64,000 nucleotides of DNA from Epiperipatus broadwayi (lineage: Eukaryota; Onychophora; Udeonychophora; Euonychophora; Peripatidae), in the NCBI GenBank assembly GCA_028023455.1, contig JAQFVV010006255.1, forward strand, positions 6,928,501 through 6,992,500. The letters run 5' to 3'. Below the pieces are notes generated by a model, which was not told the DNA's origin, did not search any database, and saw only the letters and a list, made by a program, of their open reading frames with translations. The position numbers and the translations under genes were made by a program. Each line of letters begins with the position of its first letter. The first letter of the stretch is position 1. Below are positions 26,301 through 38,300 of the stretch, in pieces.

Positions 26301-29300
26301 TGACGTACATATAGCACAATGCATTTTTTAAAAAAATGTTATCTATGACCGGTTAGCGCTAACCTCCAGTAAATCCTCCTTGAATTTGTGATATTATATA
26401 ACCTTTGTGGATTTTCAGCATAAACACTTCGCTACTTTATTGGCTTTATCCGAACATGATTTGTTCTCCGAACTATCTGCTGATGTTATTCGCAGTGAAG
26501 GCTCCAGCTAGCTGTTCAATACGGTAGATTTAACAATGCATCGTTTTGGTAGATATAACTATTTATATAATCTTTGATTCGGTAATTTTAAGAAATATTT
26601 TGAAATATCTTCTTTTAAAATATCATAAATAATAATAGAAAGTTGAAATTTTTAAACCGTCTTAACAATAACAAAGTTTTGTTATCTCCAGCGTTTGTTA
26701 TCTTGTGAAATTACTGTCTTTTACTTCACTCTGATTGGGCTTCTATTTTATTCTTTTGTTCAAAACTTTTACACACACGCACACATTTAATTATTTTATT
26801 ATAAAACAAAACAATTTTTTTTTCTTTATTTTTATTATGAGTTAATCAAAAATAATATTAAATCATTTTTATTTCATCTTTTTTTTATTAAAATAAAAAA
26901 AATCTTACCCTCTTTAAAAGCGTTTATTATTTATTTTTCTTTAACAATAACCCCCCCTACCCTACTCTTTTGTTTTTAATTTTCTTTTCCTTCAACTTTT
27001 AACTTTTATTTTCCCACTTTATTTTAAAAAGGCGAGATTTATGAAATATTACTACTTTTAAATAATACTACATATTCGATAATGATGTACCTCGGTACAA
27101 TATATATATTATATTTAATGTTTTCACGGTTGTATGATGTAGATAAATTATAACTTTTTGGGCTGTACCGTGTATTATTTTTCATTAAACACCAATATTT
27201 CGATGGACCAGCTATGTGGAAACCTCTCATTTTATCTAATATTAACTTGAAATCAATAGGTGAAAAAACTGAGGTAAATAAACATTTTGATAAGCCTCAT
27301 ATTGTGAATGCTGAACTACATCAAGTTGAACCTCACTTCTCATCGTGCACTGAGTCATGTTATTCTTTGAGATCTAACGAGATTGTTTTTTCAAAAGTTA
27401 ACCTTGATAATGGCGGTTGCTAGCCTGTCGAAATATCGGTGTTTAATGGAAAATAATACACGGTACAGCCCAAAAAGTTATAATTTATATATATGTTAAA
27501 ATTGCATATTATATACAATTCACTATTATCCAAGAACTTCAGTAACTGTGCCAAGACTTGGAATTAAATTTACAGATACAGAAAAACTAATGCAGTATAA
27601 TTAAACATATAAATCACTTATATTCTATCAGTAAAAGAAAATTAATATTGTAATTTTATAAATGATTATTAAAAAGAAGATTAGTTCTTTTTTTTCTTAA
27701 AAATATGTTCTGAATCTTTCTTTTTGGAATTTTATTTATATGATGCAAAATTATTTATTTTTTAATATCAGAAATAATTTATTTTAATAATAATCTCTTG
27801 TCATTTATAATTTGTAATGACAAAAATCTTTTTTTTCTGCTTGCAAAGTTAGAAGATGATGTATAGTTAACTGGATTTTATATTAGTGGTTTAATTTTAA
27901 ATAAAAATATCGTAATTAAATTCAATATATTTGAAGGATTTTCAGCTTATGTTTTCTATTTTTATTCTCTTTAAAAAAATGAAATTGTCTATTTATTTAA
28001 CTTACTTATTGATGTATAATGATTTGCCAGAAAAATGCTAGAAAAGTGTCAAAAACTAAATATTGCTTTTATTGATTTGGTCAAGCTATTTGATTCAATT
28101 AATTGAATATATCAATGGAATTGTTTGACATTTAATTGATTATCCATTAAAGTTTATCTTATGGAATGAAAGAAAGTGTTATTACTATAGATGACAAATA
28201 TGAGGCATTTGAAATGAAAACTGGTGATTAATAAGAATGTATACTAGGTCCAATATTACTTACAATTTTTATGACAGTTGTCTTTAGAATTATTTATAGG
28301 TGGCTTCATGAATGAGAGATCAAAGTGCATTACAAATTTGATGGTGGAAAAACAAAAATGAGAATTTGTTGATTTCTAATATGCTTATGATTGTGCTACA
28401 CTCAGGATCTTTCACACTGACTGAAGGAAAATCTTTAGCATCAATTAGCTTGAATGTTTATCAACTAGTGAATATGAACCAATTTAAATACTTTGGTAGC
28501 TTTTTAAATAGAAAGTTGTACTGAAATATTGTTGTGCAACACAGACTAATGTGTGGGTACTATTTTTAACAATTTAGAAGATTTTTATTTCATCACAGGG
28601 ATGTAATTATTGCATCTAAATTAATTGTTTATAGAACTGTTATTTTATCTATTATTGTATAGAAGTGAGATTTAGTTTTTCTATCAACTTAAATGCAAAG
28701 ACAAATTTTTTATTTAATGGTTCTCAATGAAATTCTAAAATTATGATGGCATATGACATCTTAATATATTTTTCAAGTTGGTAGATGTTATATTATAGAA
28801 TCTACTATTGTAAGATCAGATTTCATTGGATTGCACATGTGAAATGAATGAATAGTATAAGATGTCTTAAAAAAATTTTTATGGTAAATTTAAACATGGC
28901 TAACATAGGAGAAACAGCTTCCTTTATGTTGTAAGATTATCTCCAAATACTAAAGAAATGCAATATTGATTGATTTCATTGGGAAGATATGGTGAGCTAC
29001 AATTTGACAAGATATCGAAGTCATAAATAAAAATAATATAAAGAAAAATATTGTACTAAAAAATATTTAATAATCTAGAACAACAAACTTTTTTTTTTAT
29101 TCCAGGTACCAAACAATGATATTAATTTTATAAAAGATTATAATATTGATGTGTATATATTTTTTTATATAATTATGATAATGTGCACACATATCACTAA
29201 CTACTCTTCTTTCTATAAGTTTATTATCACCCTAAGTTGAGAAGTCATAAATTGTAATGGAATAAATAAATAAAGATAATGTAAATGATAGCTATGACAT

Positions 29301-32300
29301 GGAAATGATAACTATTCCCCTCTCAAGCCCCACAAATTGGGCAAGCCAAAAACTGTAATGGAATAAATAACTAAAAGCATGGAAATGAAGCATGGCATCA
29401 AGATCAAATATATTCTAACCCATGCAAGCTAGATATTTATTGTGCAACTGAGTGGATGCCACTTATTAATTCATTTATAATGACCTTGCAGCCTGTAATC
29501 AAGGTGCATATACAAATTATGAATGTTTTAAAGCTTTATATTAGAGTATTAAAATAAGAGTAATATAATGAATAGATGTAACAAACCCAAATGTAATATA
29601 TATCATTTACAGATCTTGCAGTAGCACCAGAATAAAATAGTGAACAAACAATGAACAAGTAGTTTCTATATATGAACTCATATCTCATCTGTAGTGTTAT
29701 TATTTTTTTTGTTTTTTTATTTTTTTTTTCTTCTTGGAGTTGGAATGGCCATACTCATTTATGAAGTACTAGTTACTAGTGATAATGATAAGATTATATT
29801 TGTGTACTCCATCTTATTTTACAAAATTTTTGATGTCTATGATACATTAAGTGCCTAATCTCTGAATTTTCTTTTAAATTAAAAATGAATGCATTAAGCT
29901 TAATTTTTGTTTAATTTATTTTTTGAATTAGGGTCACATTAGAAACAGTAATCCATATACTGCTTATGAGCTTAATGAATGAATAAAATCTTTGATTCAC
30001 AAGTGATAGATATTGTTTTTAATACATATTTTTATTTGATCGTGTTAATCTATAGCCAAGTACATGTCAAAATTATGAATCCTTAAATCACAATGATTAT
30101 CTCCAGATCATTAAATTTTGCTCATTCATGAGTGATTAGGCATAGACAGTGGATTCCAGTTAAAAGAAGCTGTCTGAAATGTCATTTCTGAATCAATTCA
30201 TGCATTACATAGTAACATAGTTCTGCTTTTCATCACAAAATTTTTTGAATATTAGCATATCCTGATCACAAATTACAACATGAAATGTGACAGTGTAATT
30301 TTATGTTTGCTAAATCATTTTTAATGCTCCCTCTCTCATTCTATGTTGCAACTAATGATTCAAATCTTAAAATTTTTGTGATGAATATTAAACTATGTAA
30401 CACATGCATTGATCCAGAGATGGTGCTGCAGATAACTTGAAGAGAGAACCAAGTATCTTTCACTGAGATACACCATATATACAGATATATTTATATATTA
30501 TGTTTTCTAAAGTTTTTATTCATTTATTTTAATATTTGGCAGACCAAAATAAAGTATACAGGTTGTGCAGCTTACTCGTTACTATTTCAGTTCTTGTATA
30601 TTGTAGTGTATTACATTTACACAATGTATGTATCTTTATGAAACAATACCATGTGATTCATTACTCTTAATAGTACTAATACTCTAACCAAATTCATATG
30701 ACTAAATCTCACATTGCTAATAGGATCTACACTACAAAAAAAAAACAACAACAAACAACTAAATCCAGATAAAGCATGTAGTTTGGCAATTAAACTACTT
30801 ACTCATCTCTTTTGCTAGGATTATAAATATATGTCATTCAATAAATTCTCCATTCTTCAAATTGTAAATACTGTCACAGCTTAGTTGTAAAGTTGTTACC
30901 CACTTGGGTTTATGATCCTTGCATAACTACTGTATCAGAAATCTGCTTTGGGAAAATATATCTTATGAGGATTTGTCTTGATATTTTGCAGTGCAGTCTT
31001 AATTAGTAATGCGAGATTTAGCCATTTATGATATTGTTTTGACATTTAGTGTTTTTACTAAGATAAAAGTAAAATTTGTATTATAATATATAAATTTAAA
31101 TAAAATGTTTAGTTTGAATAACATTTTTATTATAGTTTTTATTTATTTTTTAGAGTTTCTGATCTTGACTGCCATATTATTAATCGGAATGATATTAAAC
31201 AAATGGTTCCATTGCTTAATATTGATGATATTGAGGTAAAGTATTGTACATAATATAAGTAAGATTAAAATTATATATGTATATAAATTTAAAAAACAAA
31301 AGTTCAATTCATCTTTTTAATAGGGTGGAGTTTGGATTCCTGAAGATGGAGTTGTAAATTCATTAGCTCTTTGTAATACTTTCTCTCAGTTAGCAATGAA
31401 TAAAGGTAACTATACACAACACACATATTTATTGTAATATTTAATAAAAATAAAGATGAAATGATGCATGACGGAAAGAGGTCATGATAAATCTGCCATA
31501 TTAAATTTTTTGTGCATGAGTGTGTATAGTTGAGAATATAAATCAGAATATTAGATGCCTCAAAATTGATTTTATTTGAATTTAAGTTTATTAATATTTA
31601 ATGGATTCCATTTGATGTTTATATTCTTTGATTAATACCCACAAGTCTGTTACTTATTTTTAACTCTTTTGCCAATTATTATAATTATTTACTAAATGAT
31701 CAGGAACGTATATAACTAAATAATGTCTTTCTTATATATATATCCTTTATTTTCTATCTACAAATACAAAATCCAGATTGCAGCTAAATCATAGTATCAG
31801 AAAAAGGCTTAGATGTGACTGATTAATAAATAAAACAAAATTTTATTTTTAGTGAAAATAAAATAATTTACAAAATAAAGAAAAAAATACACAATAAACA
31901 AATTTAACCTCATAAAGCATTTATTTATCTTTAACATGAATAAAATTGCTTTGAAAGTTAATGAAGTTCTTAAACTAATAATTAATATATATTTTAGAAC
32001 ATTAATGATATAGATTTTCATAAAAGTTAAATAATAAAACATGAAAATCTATATCATTAGTATTCTAATATATGTATTAATTATTAGTTTAAGAACTTTA
32101 TTAATTATCAAAGCAATTTTATTCATATTAGAGATAAATAAATGCTTTATGTGTAATCTGCTATGTGTCACAACATAACCAGAATATGTGAGACAGATAG
32201 TGATTGTAATGCTCAAGCAAAAATCACAACTAAGAACTGTCAGCCTACTAAGCCCTTTATTGCTTTCTTAATTCTCGAGGGCTTGCACTAAAAAGAAAAG

Positions 32301-35300
32301 AAAAAGGAATTGGAGATCAGAAATGTATGGATGGAAACGTTGCACAAACACACAATCCCATTACCACAGTTAACATAAGCAGATATCCAATGGCATAAGA
32401 GGCTCATGACAATTGGGCCTTGCAATAGTTTTAGCAACTGAAGAAGGAAAAAAGGGAGACTGAAAGACTGTTATACTGGAAACAGTATCTAGCTTTTGAT
32501 AAGCTAACATCATATTCTACAAAATAGTAAGAGCTCTTGGTCAGGCATTGTTTATTTGTTAACCATAGTTGGCTTTCATATCTAAAGGCCATTCCAATAT
32601 TTATCACTTGTTGAGCCCATAGCCTGAGCCCAGCACCAGATGGTACAATTTTAAAGCTTACAGTAAAATAGAAATTCTTCCAAATAAAATAAAATAGAGT
32701 ATCATACGAATATTTAGAATTTCATTATTTTATATTGGACAGTCATTGAGCCTATATACCAATATAAATAACAGCTTATCACATGATTTTTTGAGGTTTG
32801 TGTTCATATATATATCAATATTAAAGACTAATAAATTTATTTTTAGCCACTGTTTAATTCATAATGATTTTAAATCTCATAACTCCAATAAAATATACAT
32901 GAGTCACTTTATAACATTTCCTTCATTTTTATGAGAGCAGATGATAAATGTATATAGCAAGTCATTTCTAGTTTCTTCAATCACTTTGATGATAGCTATT
33001 ACTAAAATGTGAAAATACAATTATTTTTTATTTCACTTCATTAATTATTAAGTGCAATAACTATACTCAAAATGAAAAACATATTAAAATATATTGCAGT
33101 CAATAAGATTCTGAAATGGAGCCACAATTTATAGCTCTCTATGGACAATTGTTGTGTTAACATATTTTCTGTTGACTTATCAAAGGTTAGATAATCTTTC
33201 CAATATCAGTAGCCTTTTCTGTCATTCCTTGTGCCTTTTTTTCCTATTTTCTTTTATTTTAATGTCCAATCATTTAGGTTAGTATTGGTCACAATTATCA
33301 TGAGCCTCTCATAAATCTTTTTGTGCATGTGCTATGCTAATGGGATAGCATTTTTGTCCAACCACATATTTTTATTTCGATCTTTTCTTATTTATATAAA
33401 AGTGTGTATGGATTATATTAATATACAAAATTTTTAATATTGATAAAGTGACATTGGGAATAGGATTAGCAGATTAAGAGTTCTTATTTATAATTTTTAG
33501 TACTGGAGTTAAAACAAGCAAATGATTATATATTTGGGTAGTCCTATTTAGGTAACCTTTTATTTTCTACAAATGTAGAATAATCTAGAAACTGTAGTCT
33601 AAAAATAATCTAATTTGCAAGATCAGATTAGATCATCTTATTAGGTGACTACTTGAATAGTTGTAATATCAGGAATAATAGTAATGATTAAACAAGAAGT
33701 AATAGCAATAAAAGCATTTCAGTTTTTTCCAGAATATAAGTACATGAAATGCAAAAACTTTTCTTAAAGAGGATTTTTCAAAATCTGAAAGTAGACAATG
33801 ATAGTATCTAAATAAAAATATCTAGTTCAAGATTGATGTAATTACTCTTAGTAAAAAATTTCTTTTCTAGGAGAAGAAAGTTTAATTGAACAAGTAGATG
33901 GAATTTTAGATGTATCTATGAATGGCTAATGATATTGTTTTCTACAGTAGTTTTATCAGTGAACATGTTCACCATTTCTTATGCTTGCTCATAACTGTTA
34001 TTAAAACAGGAAAAACTCTCCATACAGTAGTGCCACTCAGTGCTCTCAGATCCAAGGCTCCTAACTGACGAAGGCCACAAGCCAGAAACTAGTCTGGGGA
34101 AATTGGATGAGTAGGCACTAGATAGGGATTTTATGCACAAGCCTTCTGGCATCCATTGATTACTCTGGCTTGCACTGAGTGGCACTACTGTATGGAGAGT
34201 TTTGTCTGTTTTAGGCACTACTGTATGGAGAGTTTTGTCTGTTTTAGTTTTATCAGTGCTTTTGCTTTAATATTAGATTTAGAAAATTGAGAAAGTTTTA
34301 TTGTATAAACATATTTAGATTTTTAATATTGTATTACTATTGATAATTTTTTTTAATGTGTTAGAAATTTTAATGTACATGTCATTAAGAACAGGAAATA
34401 ATGACTGAAATTTATTGGAAATAGTGGCATTGGTTCTGTGAATTAGTCTGTTACTAAATTTTTGGACAACACAGAGTTTGACTATCATAAGCACTTTATT
34501 TAGGCAGAGTGTGTCTATGATTAAAACATCATCTGATAGAGGATAGAATATATATATAATAAAATCAATATTACACTAACATTTATACATATAAATTGTT
34601 GAAAAGATTGTAGATTAGTATTCATTAGTATGAGAATTTCAAATATATTGATTGGTAGGCAATTTGATGTTTATTTTTAGAATCAATTGTTATTCACACT
34701 AAATGTCGGAAATAGTTAAACACTAAAATTGCCAATTTACAATATTATACTTTTCATATTACTAAGGCATGGAATTCTCATAAGTTTGTTGGGAATATGT
34801 ATTAGACTGTTTTTGAATTTACTATATAGAAAGGAATTATGATTGTCTGTTTGATAATGACTATATTTTTGTAATTTGATTAAAAAAACATGGCATTTTC
34901 TTCACAGATGAGTAATAAAATAAATGTGGAGCAGCATAAGCAATTTAGGAATTTAAAAGTTGAATGTTCAATAATTGATTGGAAATTTTGAGATTTTTTG
35001 ATGGATTAATTCTGCAAAAGTAATATAGCCATTTGCTGATTGAAATCACCTTACCTCTTTTTTTTTTTTGGTGCATTAAAAGTAAACTTACGGGATTTAG
35101 AAACAATATAATGATCTCATTAAATCGATGGATGACACTTTTTTATGATATAGTGATGTAATGTTTTGAACCAAAGAGTGAACATTTTAATCACCTTTTG
35201 TATACTGATACAAATATTCAGATGATTGCTTTTAATGATATATCCATTCTATCAATTCATAAATTTGGAATGAAATATCCAGTTTGATGAAGTTAAACAC

Positions 35301-38300
35301 CTGTAATATTGAAAATGGAAAAATTTCGAGTTTTAATAATATATATGGGAATTTTAAAAATAATAGTAATATATTATTTCAAAACTGTTGACATTTTTTA
35401 AGCAATAGAATCCATAGGCTGCAAAAAAGAAGTTTGCTATTAACTGAAAGAAGATCCATTGATTTCTCTTTGTGATCTTAAAAAATTAAGGAAGGCTCAA
35501 TTTTTAGTGTTCATTCTATATATTCTTAACACTGTAACTATGAGATTATTTATATGATAAATGAACATGTATGAGCTGTTCACCAACACATTTTAGCTAG
35601 TATGGTGAATTTATTAGCTTTTACATCTGAGTTTGTCACATTCTTTCTTTGTAAATATCTGATGATTCTTAACTGAGATCAGTTGGGTTTTTTGGAAACA
35701 TCCTCACAGCCTGTAAACAATCAAGTTAACATGCAAGATAACAGCTATTATTACATCCCACATTATTATTTGATAAATAATCTTTTATTTTATTACAAAT
35801 GTAGATCATTTTCAATTGAAGGAAGATTATATATATTGAAAGAGTAATAATAATATTAAATGGAATATTGTCAAACTTTACAAAGTTAGAAGAAAAAGCA
35901 AAAAGATAATTGATTTGAATAATAGGCATATACTTTACTATAAAGGTGTAAATATTAAAAACACAAATGGAGTGGGGGGTTATTATAAAGAACAAATGAA
36001 AGAACATGAGTAATAAGATTAGTTATTCATCTTAATGCAAGATACCAAATGCATTTAGGTTTTTGCTGCAACAAGTTTACATTGTGTTAAAGAAGTAAAA
36101 AAAAAATCGCTTTGCATCAGATCAAACAACATTTTAAAAATGATGAGAGTTTTTAATTCCTGAAGTAGAGAATAAAGTTGAAAGATGAAAACACAGAGAG
36201 TAAATTTGGATATAGGAAGAGAAGTGAGAGAGGAAATAGATGTGTGGAATTTGTAGGAAAGGAAAATCTATATATATATTTTAAGAATAATATAAAGTGG
36301 AAATGGACATGAAAGCATCCAAATAAAGGTGCAGTGGTACTTACGCATTAGACCTGCAATATGTATCAGACCTGCAGCGCCTTTTCACCATCTCCTCTAC
36401 ATTGCAGGACAAGTATGTAAGTACCGTTTTTTCTTCTTACTGTTTTCTTGGAGAGGGTGATAGAAAGGTTTTTGTTCAGCAGTGGATATTTTTATATATA
36501 TATATGTAGAAAGAGGGAAGGGGGACTATATATTCTTCATTTTAATTTTTGTTTTGAGAGTTTTAGTGAAAGAAAATTTATATAATAGTATATTTATTTT
36601 ATATATATTTGAGTGTATAAAGTTATTTTTTGTTAATAATAAAATTATTGATTGTAATATTAAACTTTTTTTCCTTCAGGTGTCCACATCATAGAAGATT
36701 GTCCTATACAATGGATTAATGTTATTAATAATCGGATGGTTAGTGTTCAGACAGCTTTGGGAGATATCAAATGTGAATTTTTTGTTAATTGTTCTGGCCT
36801 GGTAATTATGTGAAATAAATAAATAATTATTGTGATAAGTAATCATATTTCATGAGAATTATTTGAAATTCTTAGATTTCTATTCATTATTTCTATTGAT
36901 TTTTTTTCTAGTGGGCAAGACAAGTTGGTTATTTGAGTACTACTAAAGTAAAAGTCCCTTTGCATGCTTGTGAATACATGTATGTTGTAACAAAACCTGT
37001 AGAAGGATTGGATTACATGACCCCATGTAGGTTTGGAAAATGGCTTATAAATATCTAGTTACCTTTTTTAATTTTTATTTTCTACATTTAATCATTATTT
37101 ACTTATAGGTATCACTGATTTGGATTGCAATTCATATTATCGTCAATGGGAAAATGGTTTGTTAATTGGTGGTTATGAATTGGAATCACAACCAATATTT
37201 CATGATGATATTCCTGAAAATTTTCAATTCCAGCTATTACCTGAAAACTGGGAACATTTTCGTAAGATTTTTTTAGTGCTATTTAATATATTCATGAGAA
37301 TTATCATTTTTATTTCTAGGTTTCATTATATCTTTATTAATTAGTGATCTTAATCAGACAGTTCATAAATTAATATTTAGGGAATAGTATTTTTTAGTTG
37401 TCTTTTGTGATAATACCTTTGATATTGTTATATTTATATAAAAAGAGAAGTTATTTGGTAATTGAAACTAGAAAAAGAATTGTATAATATAATTGTAATC
37501 TCCGGAAACGTAAAAGTTGGAAATCATAAAAGCACATTGTGTTCAAAGAAAAAGTAAAATACTCCAGAAGAAAAGATAAGAAATAATTAATTACAGGAAT
37601 GTTTGATATGCTAAAGTCCTGTTTGTTAATGAACAAAATAATAGCTGTAAGAAAAATGTTAATTAAAACATGAAAAGATTTTGTTTCAGATTAAATTAAA
37701 ATACACTAATTAAATCTGTATGTCAAGATTTAATTAATGTGAAGATAAGATAAGGAAATATGCAGGGACATATAAATAGGGAGAAATTTGTGGGATAGTA
37801 GTTCTGTGTTTTCAATGCTTTTCATGGAGGTTCTCTGTCGTCGAACGTTTATTGGAACAAGATCTCCGTGAGTTTTAGCCACAGTTCTCTAGGAGTTTCC
37901 TATCCCAGGCACCAGTTATCTGACAGTTAATGAGCCGGTTAGGATTCTATGCAGATTGTGCTGATCTTCTTATTTTTTATACGCCTGAGAAGGCTCGCAA
38001 AGAAATTACTATGAGAAGTTAATATTACTTTACTTTATCGGTTAGACTATTAATGAATATAATGGACTAAGAAAAGTAGAACAGTTTTTAGTGAAATACA
38101 TTTATATGTCTAAATGTGCAGAACAGTATTGCAATTGAATGCTAAATGTTAATGAGGATTGCCTAATGGTTTATCTAGTTTGTTAGTTTATTCAATAAAT
38201 AAGTAATTTTCATTATACTTGGTAGTTGAATTTATTTGATTCCGAGTTATCATATTTTGCTGTGATCCTGTTACATTGTTTTTTAATAGCAGATACATAG

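Larger units (their letters stand above)
22780..31153 (+). other. PDPR: PDPR intron 3 (8374 bp)
   Basis: Bounded by AA/gtaatt and TTTTTTAG/A. It contains a possible family L copy (25448-27100), a MITE (27146-27485), a LINE remnant (28010-29030) and a foldback (30190-30415). The stretch 22780-25447 is AT-rich with no recognised feature. Around 29230-29400 a segment containing TGTAATGGAATAAATAA occurs twice. Confidence 0.85.
31406..36679 (+). other. PDPR: PDPR intron 5 (5274 bp)
   Basis: Bounded by G/gtaact and TTCCTTCAG/G. It contains inverted repeats at 31911-32151, 32318-33385, 34004-34247 and 36336-36425 and a cryptic exon-like stretch at 33871-33929. The remainder, 34260-36330, is AT-rich without recognised content. 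Confidence 0.85.

Noticed and set aside
33979-34218. 79-codon minus-strand frame
   Set aside because: Lies wholly in the foldback repeat; the similar words at both ends come from the inverted arms.
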